Assembly: GCF_036088315.1 (NCBI RefSeq)
Contig: NZ_CP107996.1
Span: 1,566,001-1,630,000 of the forward strand
Direction of reading: 5' to 3'
DNA: 64,000 bases
Origin: Streptomyces sp. NBC_00344
Lineage (GTDB): Bacteria; Actinomycetota; Actinomycetes; Streptomycetales; Streptomycetaceae
Shown here: positions 8,873 through 20,644 of the stretch, one piece after another
Position numbering within the stretch: position 1 is the stretch's first letter
Layout of the letters: the number at the start of each line of letters is the position of its first letter
Notes under the pieces: model-generated
The model's database searches: none
What the model was told of the DNA's origin: nothing
The model's input: the letters and a program-made list of their open reading frames with translations, nothing else
Made by a program: the position numbers and the translations under genes

Positions 8873-10321
8873 TCACCCGGCTTTCGGCGGGGTGCTGCGC
8901 CAGCGCGGGTGACCCGGCATCGGAGGGGTCCGCTTCCCGTACAGCCAGCCGCGGAAGAAGGCGGACAGATCGCGTCCGGCGATCCGTGAGGCGAGGGCGG
9001 AGAAGTCGGCGCTCGTCGCTGACCTGTACCGGTATGCACTCACCCAGCTGTGCTCCAGTCTGTGGAAGGCAGCGGCGCCGATCTCCCGGCGCAGCGCATA
9101 CAGCACCAGTGCGCTGCCGTCATAGACGATCGGCCGGAAGATGCTGATCTTGTCGCCCGGCTCGGGCCGCCTGGGCGCGGCCGGGGGGCCGTCGTGGGCG
9201 CGCCAGCCGTCGGAGTGCCGGTAGGCGTCCCGCATCCGCCGCTCCAGTGACCTCCCGTCGTGCGTGTCGGAGTACAGCGCCTCGTACCAGCTGGCGTGTC
9301 CCTCGTTGAGCCAGAGGTCGGACCAGCGCCGCGGCGAGACACTGTCGCCGAACCACTGGTGAGCGAGTTCATGCACCATGACCGAGTCGACATACCACTC
9401 CGGGAAGCGAGGGTCGGTGAACAGCCGGCGCTCGAAGAGCGACAGCGTCTGGGTTTCCAGTTCGAAACCGGTGCCCGTGTCCGCGATGAGGACTCCGTAC
9501 CGCTCGAACGGATAGCGCCCGATCCGCGACTCCAGCCAGGCGAGCTGTTCCGGTGTCTTCTTCAGCCAGGGTTCCAGTCTGCGGCGGTCGTTCGCCGGTA
9601 CGACGTCCCGCACACGCAGCCCGTGCGGGCCCGCACGGTGGGTCACGGCGGAGCGTCCGATCGACACCTGGGCCAGTTCGGTGGCCATGGGGGCGAGCGT
9701 CCGGTAGATCCACGTGGTTCTGCCCGCGTGCACCCTACGGACGACCGGCAGACCGTTGGCCACCACCGTCAGCCGCCGTGGGGCAGTCACTCTGAAGGTG
9801 AACCAGGCCTTGTCCGCGGGGTGATCGTTGCAGGGGAAGACCCGGTGGGCGGCGTCCGCCTGGTTGGCCATGACAAGACCGTCGGTGGTGCGCACCCAGC
9901 CACCGTCCGCCGCGCCACGGGGATCGCTGGTGTGCCGCACGGTGATCCGCAGACGGCTGCCCCTGTTCACCGGGCGGGCCGGTCTGACCACCAGGTCCTC
10001 GTCCGTGGTGGCGAAATGTGCGCGCGCGCCGTTCACATCGACGGAGTGCACGGTGCCCCGGGTGAAGTCGAGATTGATGCGCTGAAGCGGCTCCGTCGCC
10101 ACCGCGTCGATGGTGGTGACCGCGGGGAGCGGTGTGCTGTTGCTGCCGCGATAGGTGAGGGCGATGTCGTACGCGAGAACGTCGTACCCGGGGTTGCCGA
10201 GGTGCGGGAAAAGCGGATCGCCGATACCGAGCGGTACCGGCGCGGGCAGCGCAGCGGCGGTCAGAGCCGCCGACGCGGCCGCCGCCATGGCGGCCCGGAA
10301 GCACCGGGAGATGAACAGCAT
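8873..10321 (-). CDS. Secreted M1-family metallopeptidase
   Basis: About 482 residues with an N-terminal signal sequence (MLFISRCFRAAMAAAASAAL, then hydrophobic to about residue 35), so exported. The zinc site is HELAHQWFGDSV (H316, E317, H320) with the third ligand in LNEGHASWYE (about E339), giving the HExxHx18E pattern of M1 aminopeptidases. A tyrosine-containing region follows (IVYDGSALVLYALRREIG). The exopeptidase GxMEN motif is replaced by ELETQT, a variant I have seen in actinobacterial members, so aminopeptidase specificity is uncertain. The start could also be the TTG two codons upstream. It lies downstream of rshA on the same strand with a 67-bp gap. Confidence 0.88.
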   Translation of the reverse strand: MLFISRCFRAAMAAAASAALTAAALPAPVPLGIGDPLFPHLGNPGYDVLAYDIALTYRGSNSTPLPAVTTIDAVATEPLQRINLDFTRGTVHSVDVNGARAHFATTDEDLVVRPARPVNRGSRLRITVRHTSDPRGAADGGWVRTTDGLVMANQADAAHRVFPCNDHPADKAWFTFRVTAPRRLTVVANGLPVVRRVHAGRTTWIYRTLAPMATELAQVSIGRSAVTHRAGPHGLRVRDVVPANDRRRLEPWLKKTPEQLAWLESRIGRYPFERYGVLIADTGTGFELETQTLSLFERRLFTDPRFPEWYVDSVMVHELAHQWFGDSVSPRRWSDLWLNEGHASWYEALYSDTHDGRSLERRMRDAYRHSDGWRAHDGPPAAPRRPEPGDKISIFRPIVYDGSALVLYALRREIGAAAFHRLEHSWVSAYRYRSATSADFSALASRIAGRDLSAFFRGWLYGKRTPPMPGHPRWRSTPPKAG

Positions 10322-10388
10322 GCGCAACGGCTACCAGTACATCTCCTGCGCCCCGGGGATGGGCGCGCCATGCCACCCGAACGGGTGG

Positions 10389-12527
<2,139 letters not shown>

Positions 12528-12661
12528 CTCCGGCAGTGTCGACCGGCGATGGGCTGGCTGCGGGTGAGCACTCCGGGCCGGTGCTTGATGCTACCGAGCC
12601 CACCATGCGGTGCCGCCCCGCTCCCGCTCAGAGTGAAACGGATCACCCATTCGAGCGAAGT

Positions 12662-13534
12662 CTAAGTGAGGACCGTTTCCTGAAAGGAGGAGTTCAGCGT
12701 GCCCTCGGCGACGATGACCGCGGGACCGGTCATCTCGATCTCGCCGTCGGGCCTCTCAGTGATCACCAGTCGGCCGCCGGGGAGGTCCACCGTGTAGGTG
12801 GCAGGGACACCCGTGACCGCGGGATCCACGCCGTCCCTGCGAGCCGCTGCCACCGCCACGGCGCAGGCGCCCGTTCCGCATGAGCGCGTCTCGCCCGAGC
12901 CGCGCTCATGGACGCGCATCGCCACATGGCGCTCGCCGCGCTCCACCACGAACTCGATATTGACGCCGTCCGGGTAGACGGATGCCGGGGTGAAGGGCGG
13001 TGTGGAGTGCAGTGTTCCGGCATGCGCCAGATCGTCGACAAAGGCGACGGCGTGCGGATTGCCCATGTTCACATTGCGCGCGGGCCAGCTGCGCCCCTCG
13101 ACCGTGACGGTCACTCCCTCTTCGGGGACTGCGGCACGGCCCATCGAGACCGTGATGTCTCCGTTCTTGGCCAGGTGGACCTTCTTCACCCCTCCGCGGG
13201 TGGCCACCGCCAGATCTCCGCCGGCGACCAGACCGGCCTGCTGGAGGTAGTGGGCGAAGACGCGCACACCGTTGCCGCACATCTCGGCCACCGAGCCGTC
13301 GCCGTTGCGGTAGTCCATGAACCACTCGGCCTCCGCGGCCATCTCGCGCGCCTCCGGGTGCGCCGCTGAGCGCACGACATGGAGCAGCCCGTCGCCACCG
13401 ATACCGGCCCTGCGGTCGCACAGGACGGCAACGGCCGATGCGGACAGCCCGATGAGGTTGTCCAGGTCGGGAATGATCACGAAGTCGTTCTCGGTCCCGT
13501 GGCCCTTGAGGAAGGCGGTCTGCGAAGTACTCAC
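12662..13534 (-). CDS. dapF: Diaminopimelate epimerase
   Basis: 290 residues. DapF converts LL- to meso-diaminopimelate with two cysteines acting as acid and base, for lysine (and, where used, cell-wall) synthesis. Both cysteines are present: C86 in EMCGNGVR and C219 in SCGTGACAVA. The N-terminal GHGTENDF motif and RSWPARNVNMGNPHAVAF are also typical. GTG start (protein begins MSTSQTAFLKGHG) without a strong ribosome binding site. It lies 57 bp after the small membrane protein gene on the same strand. Confidence 0.95.
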   Translation of the reverse strand: MSTSQTAFLKGHGTENDFVIIPDLDNLIGLSASAVAVLCDRRAGIGGDGLLHVVRSAAHPEAREMAAEAEWFMDYRNGDGSVAEMCGNGVRVFAHYLQQAGLVAGGDLAVATRGGVKKVHLAKNGDITVSMGRAAVPEEGVTVTVEGRSWPARNVNMGNPHAVAFVDDLAHAGTLHSTPPFTPASVYPDGVNIEFVVERGERHVAMRVHERGSGETRSCGTGACAVAVAAARRDGVDPAVTGVPATYTVDLPGGRLVITERPDGEIEMTGPAVIVAEGTLNSSFQETVLT

Positions 13535-13591
13535 ACCGCCATCGTACGAGGTCGCGGCGGCGAGCAGGGCGGCAGCGGGCGGTGGGGGCGA

Positions 13592-14029
13592 TCAGCGCAG
13601 CCGGGCCACGCGACCGACAGCGAGCGCCACGATCACACAGCAGGCCACCGCGTAGAGCCCGAGCACCCGCCAGTCCGGGCGTTCCCCGGATCCTCTGGCC
13701 GGCAGGCCCGGCCAGGTGTACCCCACCCGGCGGGCGGCCATCATCCCCCAGCCGGCGGCGCAACAGCTGATCAGCAGCCCCAGCATGGCGACCACGGGTC
13801 CGCCGTCGCCGAACTCGAAGGCGAGCGGGAACGCGAACATCAGGGATCCGACAGCGGCCAGCACCACGATCGGGGCAAGCTGCCAGATCCGCAGCCGGCG
13901 CTGCGGCCGCAACTCGACCTCGACCTCGGGAGCCACCTCGGGAGTGTCCTGCGCATCGGGCCCGTCGGGGCTCAGCCGAGCCGCTTCTCCCGGGGTTCCC
14001 TGTTCTGTGTCACGAGGGCCGGCCTCCAT
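13592..14029 (-). CDS. Small integral membrane protein, unknown function
   Basis: 145 residues from ATG 14029. GGGAGGG lies just upstream, and a GTG two codons earlier is an alternative; the frame also stays open 34 codons further up without a better site. The first 45 residues are acidic and Pro/Gly-rich, then three hydrophobic segments follow: LAPIVVLAAVGSLMFAFPLAF, VVAMLGLLISCCAAGWGMMA and LGLYAVACCVIVALAVG. No catalytic motif recognised. It sits between miaA and dapF and is probably cotranscribed with them. Confidence 0.75.
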   Translation of the reverse strand: MEAGPRDTEQGTPGEAARLSPDGPDAQDTPEVAPEVEVELRPQRRLRIWQLAPIVVLAAVGSLMFAFPLAFEFGDGGPVVAMLGLLISCCAAGWGMMAARRVGYTWPGLPARGSGERPDWRVLGLYAVACCVIVALAVGRVARLR

Positions 14030-14135
14030 CGCCACGCGCCCTCCCAACTCGGACTCCACTGTCGATCGAAGCTCGATGATGGCACGCTCGCAGGCCCGCA
14101 AATGACGGGCGGAGCGTCCCGATGCCATCACGTGA

Positions 14136-15074
14136 TCAGGCTGTGACCGCTCGTTCGACCAACGCCAGCGCCCGCTGCGGAAGTTCCGCCCGGTCGACAG
14201 CGGCCCCGCTCAGCCAGTGCACCCGTGGATCACGCCGGAACCACGAGTCCTGACGGCGGGCGAAGCGCTTGGTGGCACGTACGGTCTCGGCGCGCGCCTC
14301 CTCGTCGGTGCATTCGCCGGCCAGCGCGCCGAGGACCTGCTGATACCCGAGAGCGCGCGAAGCGGTGCGCCCCTCACGCAGCCCCTGGGCCTGCAGCGTG
14401 CGCACCTCCTCGACCAGTCCGGCCTGCCACATCCGGTCGACTCGGCCGGCGATGCGGTCGTCCAGCTCGGGGCGGGCCACGTCGACACCGATCTGCACCG
14501 TGTCGTAGACCGGATCGGGCCCGGGGAGATTGGCGGTGAAGGGCTTGCCGGTGATCTCGATCACCTCGAGGGCCCGGACGATGCGGCGGCCGTTGCTGGG
14601 CAGGATGGCCACAGCGGCTTCCGGGTCCGCGCCGGCAAGCCTCTGGTGCAGTGCTGCGGGGCCGAGACGCACCAGTTCGCCCTCGAGCCGAGCCCTCACT
14701 TCCGGGTCGGTGCCGGGGAATTCGAGCGCGTCAATGGCTCCGCGCACGTACAGCCCCGACCCTCCGACCAGCACCGGTGTACGGCCCAGGGCGAGCAGCC
14801 GGTCGATCTCGGCCCGTGCGAGCCTCTGGTACTCGGCGACGCTGGCCGCCTGGGTGATGTCCCAGATGTCGAGGAGGTGGTGCGGGACACCACCGCGCTC
14901 GTCGATGGTCAATTTGGCGGTGCCGATATCCATCCCTCGGTAGAGCTGCATGGAGTCGGCGTTGACGACCTCGCCACCGAAATGCCGGGCGATGGCGACA
15001 CCCAGATCCGACTTTCCCGCCGCGGTGGGCCCGACGACGGCGATGACCCGCGCTGCGGGAGCTGCACTTCTCAC
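14136..15074 (-). CDS. miaA: tRNA dimethylallyltransferase
   Basis: 312 residues. MiaA adds an isopentenyl group to N6 of A37 in tRNAs reading UNN codons; MiaB, also in this window, then methylthiolates the product. The P-loop GPTAAGKS is at 15-22, followed by NADSMQLYRGMDIGTAK, VPHHLLDIWD, GGSGLYVRGAID, ALGYQQVLG and TKRFARRQDSWFRRD. The frame is open for 230 codons further upstream, but this is low-complexity sequence overlapping divergent genes, so I chose the GTG at 15074 (MRSAAPAARVIAVVG). The gene heads the minus-strand run miaA, membrane protein, dapF, rshA, M1 peptidase, hflX. Confidence 0.95.
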   Translation of the reverse strand: MRSAAPAARVIAVVGPTAAGKSDLGVAIARHFGGEVVNADSMQLYRGMDIGTAKLTIDERGGVPHHLLDIWDITQAASVAEYQRLARAEIDRLLALGRTPVLVGGSGLYVRGAIDALEFPGTDPEVRARLEGELVRLGPAALHQRLAGADPEAAVAILPSNGRRIVRALEVIEITGKPFTANLPGPDPVYDTVQIGVDVARPELDDRIAGRVDRMWQAGLVEEVRTLQAQGLREGRTASRALGYQQVLGALAGECTDEEARAETVRATKRFARRQDSWFRRDPRVHWLSGAAVDRAELPQRALALVERAVTA

Positions 15075-15214
15075 AGCCCCAGTCTCGCAAACCCCAGGGC
15101 CCGTCCCCGAACGAGTTACGTGACGCGCGCCGTCCCGCGTTCGTTTTCTGTTCCGAGGTTCCGGTCGGACGTCACGGAATTTCATCGCTCGCACGAGTAT
15201 GTTATGGAGTGAAT

Positions 15215-15454
15215 ATGGGTGTTTTTGCAGTATTTCGCCGCAAGTCCAAGGCTGCGGCCGCGGCCGCGGAGACGGAGGCCACTGCGGAGACAGAGGCCAC
15301 CGTGGAGACGGCGGACTCGGCTGCGGACGGCGCAGCCGGGCCGGAGACGGCTCAGGCCGCCGAGGACGGGGACGCCGACGGCATGGACATCCCGCGACAG
15401 CAGTCGGCCGCAGCGGCCGTCGACAACGAAGCCGGTGAGGGCGCGCGTCAGTAG
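15215..15454 (+). CDS. Small acidic Ala/Glu-rich protein, unknown
   Basis: 79 residues: a short basic start (MGVFAVFRRKSK), a long Ala/Glu/Thr-rich acidic stretch (about residues 13-55) and a more specific tail, MDIPRQQSAAAAVDNEAGEG. GGAG lies five bases before the ATG; a GTG two codons earlier is possible. Similar short proteins occur in other Streptomyces and are sometimes labelled 'gliding motility protein' without evidence that I know of. It is divergent from miaA and 29 bp before the antitoxin-like gene on the same strand. Confidence 0.7.
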   Translation: MGVFAVFRRKSKAAAAAAETEATAETEATVETADSAADGAAGPETAQAAEDGDADGMDIPRQQSAAAAVDNEAGEGARQ

Positions 15455-15483
15455 ACCGCCCTCCACAGGGAAGCAGGTCCGTC

Positions 15484-15735
15484 ATGGGACTCATGGACAA
15501 CCTGAAAGCCAGACTCGCGCCTGCCAAGGACAAGGTCTCCGACCTGGCGCTGCAGCACGGGGAGAAGATCGGGCAGGGGCTGGACAAGGCCGCTCGCACG
15601 GTCGACTCCAGAACCAACGGCAAATACAGCGACAGGATCGAGTCGGGCACCGGCAAGGCCAAGGACGCCCTGGACCGGCTCTCGCACAAGGACGACGGCG
15701 GCGGGGACGGCGACACCACACCGCCTGCCGCCTGA
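15484..15735 (+). CDS. MT0933-type antitoxin-like small protein
   Basis: 83 residues, Lys/Asp-rich. The pattern MGLMDNLKARLAPAKDKVSDLALQ, with the first 60 residues amphipathic-helical and NGKYSDRIESGTGKAKDALDRL later, matches the Pfam family named after mycobacterial antitoxin MT0933. No toxin gene is adjacent: the upstream gene is a small acidic protein and the downstream neighbour is convergent and unrelated. Many actinobacterial members are solitary, so an antitoxin role here is doubtful; a stress or DNA-binding role is equally possible. It is followed by a hairpin. Confidence 0.8.
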   Translation: MGLMDNLKARLAPAKDKVSDLALQHGEKIGQGLDKAARTVDSRTNGKYSDRIESGTGKAKDALDRLSHKDDGGGDGDTTPPAA

Positions 15736-15745
15736 CCGCGGACAC

Positions 15746-15782
15746 CGGGCGCCCATGGAGCAGCACGCCTCATGGGTGCCCG
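15746..15782. terminator. Hairpin after the antitoxin-like gene
   Basis: Arms 15746-15757 (CGGGCGCCCATG) and 15771-15782 (CATGGGTGCCCG) pair over 12 bp with one wobble around a 13-nt loop, 10 bp after the plus-strand stop and before the convergent gene ending at 15901. No T-run. Confidence 0.65.
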
Positions 15783-15900
15783 TCCGTGTGCCCGTGGACG
15801 CCGCCGCGGGGATGTGCTGTGCGGACCAGGAGGTGTGTGGCCACCGGACCCGTCCTGCCAGGACCTCTCGGCCGGTACTCCCAGGACCTCGGGAGCGCCG

Positions 15901-16617
15901 TCAGGACCAGACGGCGACGAAGTAACCGACGCCGTAGGGAGCGTCCTCGTACAACAGCCGGCCGCTCAGCGCGGCGCCATCGGCCGCTCCGGCAAGGATC
16001 TGCCAGGGCGCACGGCCCACGGCCTTCAGCTCGGAGGCAAGCCGGGGGTCCAGCGCCCGGAGCGCGGCGAAGTCCGCCGATGCCAGCGCTCGGGCGGCGG
16101 TGGCGTCGAACGCGGCAGCACGTTCGTCCAGGTAACCGGGTGCCTTGAGGGTGCGGCAGGCGCTCCCGTCGCCCATCACCAGCAGGGCGACCCGCTCGCC
16201 GCGGACAGCGAGGTCCCGGCCAACCTGCAGGCAGCGCTCCGGTTCCAGGGGTTCGCCGACGCCGAGCGCCTCGACCGGTGAGTCCGCCCAGTCCGCGCGG
16301 TCGAGCAGCCAGGCGCCCACGGCCAGTGCGGCCGGCAGCTCCCGGTCCGGTGAGGAGCCGGCGGCCGCCGCACCCAGACGCACCTGGAGATCGACCCCGA
16401 ATCCGCGGAAGGAGCCGACGGCTCCGTGCGGATGCGGGCCCCGGCCCGCGGCGTCGGCCGGGCCGACAACGATCAGACGGTCGGGCCTGGCAGCGGCCAG
16501 CACTCCCAGAGCATCGAGGCAGGCGTCCCTGGCGGCATCGAGCTCGGGTGCCGCGCCGGCGGCGACCTCGGGCACGAGCAGCGGCGGGCAGGGGCAGACG
16601 GCGGCGGCTACGAGCAT
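15901..16617 (-). CDS. Class III extradiol dioxygenase-like (LigB-fold) protein
   Basis: 238 residues resembling actinobacterial proteins annotated as class III extradiol dioxygenase subunit-B-like. Recognisable parts are the N-terminal MLVAAAVCPCPPLLVPEV, RLIVVGPAD, LLVMGDGSACRTLKAPGYLDER and PYGVGYFVAVWS. The usual metal-binding His pair near the N-terminus is not obvious (CPCPPLL instead), so dioxygenase activity is unproven. It follows miaB by 33 bp on the same strand and is likely cotranscribed with it, a linkage I recall from other Streptomyces. Confidence 0.75.
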   Translation of the reverse strand: MLVAAAVCPCPPLLVPEVAAGAAPELDAARDACLDALGVLAAARPDRLIVVGPADAAGRGPHPHGAVGSFRGFGVDLQVRLGAAAAGSSPDRELPAALAVGAWLLDRADWADSPVEALGVGEPLEPERCLQVGRDLAVRGERVALLVMGDGSACRTLKAPGYLDERAAAFDATAARALASADFAALRALDPRLASELKAVGRAPWQILAGAADGAALSGRLLYEDAPYGVGYFVAVWS

Positions 16618-16650
16618 GATCCGCAGCCTAGCCCCGCCCGTCGCGCCCCG

Positions 16651-18144
16651 TCACCGCTGGTCGCAGCCACTCCCCCCGGCCGCGGCGGGCTGCGGCGCCG
16701 GGGCGCCGATCGTCGGCAGCCCGAGCATCACACCGGCGGGACCGGCCGCCGGGGCTGCGTTGCGCTTCTCCCAGGCGTCTCCGGCGCGGGTGCGCCGTAC
16801 GGCAGTGGTCGGGCCCTCCGCGAGCAGGTGGTGCGGGGCGGCGTAGGTGATGTCGACGGTCACCACGTCTCCGGGCCGCACCGCGGCCTCCGGTTTGGTG
16901 AAGTGGACGAGGCGGCTGTCGGGCGCCCGCCCGGAGAGTCGGTGCGTGGCACCGTCCTTGCGGCCCTCGCCCTCCGCGACCATGACCTCCACGGTGCGGC
17001 CGACCTGGGTCTTGTTCTCCGCCCAGGAAATCTCCTCCTGGAGGGCCGAGAGGCGCATGTAGCGCTCCTGCACGACCTCCTTGGGGACCTGGCCCTCCAT
17101 GGTCGCGGCAGGAGTGCCCGGCCGCTTGGAGTACTGGAAGGTGAAGGCCTGCGCGAAACGCGCCTCGCGGACCGCGTGCATCGTCTGCTGGAAATCCTCC
17201 TCGGTCTCGCCGGGGAAGCCCACGATGATGTCGGTGGAGATGGCGGCGTGCGGAATCGCGGCACGCACCTTCTCGATGATCCCGAGGAAACGCTCCTGCC
17301 GGTACGAACGCCGCATGGCCTTGAGGATCGTGTCCGAGCCCGACTGCATCGGCATGTGCAGTTGCGGCATCACATTCGGGGTCTCGGCCATCGCCAGTAT
17401 CACGTCGTCGGTGAAGTCCCGTGGATGCGGCGATGTGAAGCGGACCCGCTCCAGGCCCTCGATCGACCCACAGGCCCGCAGCAGCTTGGAGAACGCTTCG
17501 CGGTCGCCGATGTCCGAGCCGTAGGCGTTGACGTTCTGGCCGAGCAGAGTGACCTCGGAAACGCCCTCGGCGACCAGTGCCTCGATCTCGGCGAGAATGT
17601 CGCCGGGACGGCGGTCCTTCTCCTTGCCACGCAGCGCGGGGACGATGCAGAAGGTGCAGGTGTTGTTGCACCCGACGGAGATCGACACCCACGCGGCGTA
17701 CGCGCTCTCGCGCCGCGTCGGCAGGGTCGAGGGGAACGCCTCGAGGGACTCCGCGATCTCGACCTGCGCCTCTTCCTGGACGCGGGCCCGCTCCAGAAGC
17801 ACCGGGAGCTTGCCGATGTTGTGGGTCCCGAAGACCACATCCACCCAGGGCGCCCGCTGGACGATGGTGTCACGGTCCTTCTGAGCCAGGCAGCCACCGA
17901 CCGCGATCTGCATCCCGGGCCGTTTGGTCTTCATCGGCGCGAGCCTGCCGAGGTTGCCGTACAGCTTGTTGTCGGCGTTCTCCCGCACCGCGCAGGTGTT
18001 GAAGACGACCACATCGGCATCCCCGTCGGCACCCTCGGGTGCGCGGACGTACCCGGCACCCTCCAGAAGGCCCGACAGCCGCTCGCTGTCGTGCACATTC
18101 ATCTGGCAGCCGTACGTCTTCACTTCGTAAGTCTTGGCGCTCAT
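16651..18144 (-). CDS. miaB: tRNA-2-methylthio-N6-dimethylallyladenosine synthase
   Basis: 497-residue radical-SAM methylthiotransferase that adds ms2 to i6A37 of tRNA. An N-terminal UPF0004 domain carries three cluster cysteines in YGCQMN (C13), NTCAVREN and GGCLAQKD. The radical-SAM motif CNNTCTFC (C159, C163, C166) follows, and a C-terminal TRAM domain begins around residue 380 ([12 protein letters not shown]). The frame is open upstream, but the ATG at 18144 gives the canonical [16 protein letters not shown] start. It acts after MiaA, encoded 1.6 kb away. Confidence 0.97.
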   Translation of the reverse strand: MSAKTYEVKTYGCQMNVHDSERLSGLLEGAGYVRAPEGADGDADVVVFNTCAVRENADNKLYGNLGRLAPMKTKRPGMQIAVGGCLAQKDRDTIVQRAPWVDVVFGTHNIGKLPVLLERARVQEEAQVEIAESLEAFPSTLPTRRESAYAAWVSISVGCNNTCTFCIVPALRGKEKDRRPGDILAEIEALVAEGVSEVTLLGQNVNAYGSDIGDREAFSKLLRACGSIEGLERVRFTSPHPRDFTDDVILAMAETPNVMPQLHMPMQSGSDTILKAMRRSYRQERFLGIIEKVRAAIPHAAISTDIIVGFPGETEEDFQQTMHAVREARFAQAFTFQYSKRPGTPAATMEGQVPKEVVQERYMRLSALQEEISWAENKTQVGRTVEVMVAEGEGRKDGATHRLSGRAPDSRLVHFTKPEAAVRPGDVVTVDITYAAPHHLLAEGPTTAVRRTRAGDAWEKRNAAPAAGPAGVMLGLPTIGAPAPQPAAAGGSGCDQR

Positions 18145-18214
18145 ATCGCATCCCAGGGTACGGGCACCGGGACCCCCTGGCCCTCGGGGGGAATGAACTG
18201 GCAGGATCACGCGC

Positions 18215-19210
18215 ATGTTCCCGGCCTTGTCCCGCATCAGCCGCCGCCGCGCCCTCCAGGGCTCGGCGGCAGCACTGGTGGTCCTCGGACTGTTGATGTG
18301 GTGGCTGCTGCCCATCGGACCGTCCTCCCCCCGCGGCTCCGTCACCTTCAGCACGGGGGTCAGGACCGGCGTCTACCAGCTCTACGGAAAACTGCTGCAG
18401 CCGACGCTGGCGCGTGATCTGCCCGGCGTGAAGATCGCCCTGCAACCGAGCGAGGGTTCACAGCAGAACCTCGCGAGGGTGGCGACGGGCAAGGCCGACT
18501 TCACCATCGCCACCGCCGACGCCATCGCCAAGTACATCGCCGACGGCAAGGCCGGAGCGGACCGGCTGCGCGGTTGCGCGCGGCTGTACGACGACTACGT
18601 ACAGCTCGTCGTGGACGACGGGTCCGCCGTGCGGCGTGCGCGCGATCTGCGGCACAAGCGGGTGGCCGTGGGCCAGCCGGGATCGGGGGTGCGCCTGATC
18701 GCGGAGCGGGTGCTGCGGGCCGCCGGGCTGGATCCGCAGAAGGACATCACCCCGGTGCCGGCCGGGATCGACACCGGCCCCGCGCTGCTGGACGCCGGGA
18801 AGATCGACGCGTTCTTCTGGTCCGGCGGACTCCCGACGGACGCGGTGCGCAATCTGGCCTCACGCCATCCGGTCCGGCTCGTTCCGCTGGACGACATGGT
18901 GTCCAGGCTGCACTCGGGCGGCGGGACCACCCGCTACTACCGCTCCGCCGTCATCCCGGGAGACGCCTACCTCGATGCACGCAACAGCGGCGCCGTCCCG
19001 ACCGTCGCGGTGGCCAACGTGCTGGTCACCACCGACCGCGAGGACCCGGAGCTGACCGAGGCCTTCACCCGCAGCGTGATAGGCAGCCGTGACCGGATCG
19101 GCCGCCAGGTGCACGCGGCGCAACTGGTGGACGTACGCACAGCGATCTACACGGACCCGTTGAAGCTGCACGACGGCGCCCGGCGCTACTACCGGTCGGC
19201 CAAACCCTAG
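18215..19210 (+). CDS. TAXI-family solute-binding protein
   Basis: 331 residues with an N-terminal membrane or signal segment ([16 protein letters not shown] at about 23-38). The family pattern of TRAP-transporter-associated extracytoplasmic immunogenic proteins follows: [52 protein letters not shown] and [18 protein letters not shown]. The ligand may be glutamate or another dicarboxylate, but this cannot be read from sequence. No DctQM permease gene is nearby, so it is an orphan binding protein. Its stop overlaps the stop of the convergent sensor kinase gene gluK by 4 bp, and a role in sensing with GluK is conceivable but unproven. Confidence 0.85.
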   Translation: MFPALSRISRRRALQGSAAALVVLGLLMWWLLPIGPSSPRGSVTFSTGVRTGVYQLYGKLLQPTLARDLPGVKIALQPSEGSQQNLARVATGKADFTIATADAIAKYIADGKAGADRLRGCARLYDDYVQLVVDDGSAVRRARDLRHKRVAVGQPGSGVRLIAERVLRAAGLDPQKDITPVPAGIDTGPALLDAGKIDAFFWSGGLPTDAVRNLASRHPVRLVPLDDMVSRLHSGGGTTRYYRSAVIPGDAYLDARNSGAVPTVAVANVLVTTDREDPELTEAFTRSVIGSRDRIGRQVHAAQLVDVRTAIYTDPLKLHDGARRYYRSAKP

Positions 19211-20628
19211 CTGGCGCCCCGGTCCGGGGCTGCCCGGGCATGCGGTGCCGTACGCGGCACGCTGACCGTCACCCGCAGCCCGTGCGGTTCGTTCTGTTCG
19301 TACGTCATCGAGCCCCCACCCGTGGTGAGCAGCGCCCTCGAGATGGAGAGGCCCAGGCCCGAGCCCTTGACGTTCTGATGCCTGCTGCTGCGCCAGAAGC
19401 GGTCGCCGATCCGGGCAAGCTCGTCCTGGTTCAGGCCGGGGCCCCCGTCGGCCACGCTGATCTTGGACGCGGCGTCGTGCGAGGAGACCGTGACGACGAC
19501 CCGCTCCCCTTCCGGGGTGAACTTCAGCGCGTTGTCGATCACCGCGTCGAGTGCGCTGGAGAGCGCGACGGGGTCCACCCAGGCGGTGGCAGCGGCGGAG
19601 CCCTCCTCGGTCAGCCGGACCCCCTTGCCGTCGGCGAGCGGGCGCCAGGCCGCGACCCGCTCCGCAGCCAGTTCGGCGATGTCCATGAGACGCAGTTCGG
19701 CGTCGGTGTGTTCGGCCAGTGCCAGGTCCAGGAGATCGTCGAGCACCTCGGCGAGGCGCTTGCCCTCTGTCCGCACCGAAGCGATCTCCTCGTTGCCCTC
19801 GGGGAGCTCGAAGGCGAGCAGTTCGATCCTCAGCAGCAGCGCCGCCAACGGGTTGCGCAACTGGTGGGAGGCATCGGCGACAAAGGCCCTCTGCTGTTCC
19901 AGAACGTCCTCGACGTTGTCCGCCATCTCGTTGAACGCGCGGGCCAGACGGCGGAGTTCGGGCGGACCACCGCCGGGCGCGACCCGTGACTTCATCCGCC
20001 CGGTCGCGATGTCGTGCGTGGCCGCGTCCAGCGTCCGCACCGGCAGCAGCACCCATCCGGTGAGCCGGATGGCTGCTCCCAGCGCCAGCAGCATGGCCGC
20101 CGTCTCCCCGGCGGCGATCAGCAGCCAGCCCCGGACGATCCGCGAACGCATCTCTCCGGTGGGCGAGTCGGTCACCACCACCGCGATGACGTCGCCGTTC
20201 CTGACCACCGGCGACGCGACGATCAGGCGGCCCCTTCCCCATGGCCAGACCTGCGAGGGATCCCGGCTGCGCCGTCCGGCGAGCGCCTCCTGGAATGCCT
20301 GCAGCCCCTCACCCGCGGACGGCACCGACCAGAACCGCGGAGCGGCGGCCATGGCTTGGCCGTCACGGTAGAAGACACCGGCCCGGATGCCGTAAACCGT
20401 CTCGTAGCGGGCGAGTTCGTGCTGCAGCGTGTCGTGCCGCTCGCCCTCGCTGGCCGGGATCTCGGTGACGAACTGCGCCTCGGCGGCAATCCGCGCGGTG
20501 TCGTCCAGCCGGTCGACGATCACCTTCTGCTGCTGTGCCTCGGCCACACTCAGAGCGAGCGGGAATCCGAGCGCGAGCAGCACTCCGGCCATGAGGACAA
20601 TGAGCAGCGGTAGCAGCCTGGCACGCAT
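19207..20628 (-). CDS. gluK: Sensor histidine kinase, GluK-like
   Basis: 473 residues. TM1 is at about 5-29 (LLPLLIVLMAGVLLALGFPLAL), followed by an extracytoplasmic sensor of about 130 residues, TM2 near 165-190 (GWLLIAAGETAAMLLALGAA), HAMP, HisKA with FVADASHQLRNPLAAL (phospho-His H255) and HATPase with NALKFTPEGERV, DGGPGLNQDEL and [12 protein letters not shown]. It is encoded 16 bp after its response regulator and lies upstream of the divergent glutamate importer. This matches the glutamate-sensing GluR-GluK system described in S. coelicolor (SCO5778/SCO5779, from memory). Confidence 0.85.
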   Translation of the reverse strand: MRARLLPLLIVLMAGVLLALGFPLALSVAEAQQQKVIVDRLDDTARIAAEAQFVTEIPASEGERHDTLQHELARYETVYGIRAGVFYRDGQAMAAAPRFWSVPSAGEGLQAFQEALAGRRSRDPSQVWPWGRGRLIVASPVVRNGDVIAVVVTDSPTGEMRSRIVRGWLLIAAGETAAMLLALGAAIRLTGWVLLPVRTLDAATHDIATGRMKSRVAPGGGPPELRRLARAFNEMADNVEDVLEQQRAFVADASHQLRNPLAALLLRIELLAFELPEGNEEIASVRTEGKRLAEVLDDLLDLALAEHTDAELRLMDIAELAAERVAAWRPLADGKGVRLTEEGSAAATAWVDPVALSSALDAVIDNALKFTPEGERVVVTVSSHDAASKISVADGGPGLNQDELARIGDRFWRSSRHQNVKGSGLGLSISRALLTTGGGSMTYEQNEPHGLRVTVSVPRTAPHARAAPDRGAS

Positions 20629-20644
20629 CGGAAGGTGACGCGCC

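Noticed and set aside
15075-15773. N-terminal extension of miaA by about 230 codons
   Set aside because: Low-complexity Ser/Pro/Arg sequence over two plus-strand genes; MiaA homologs start just before the P-loop.
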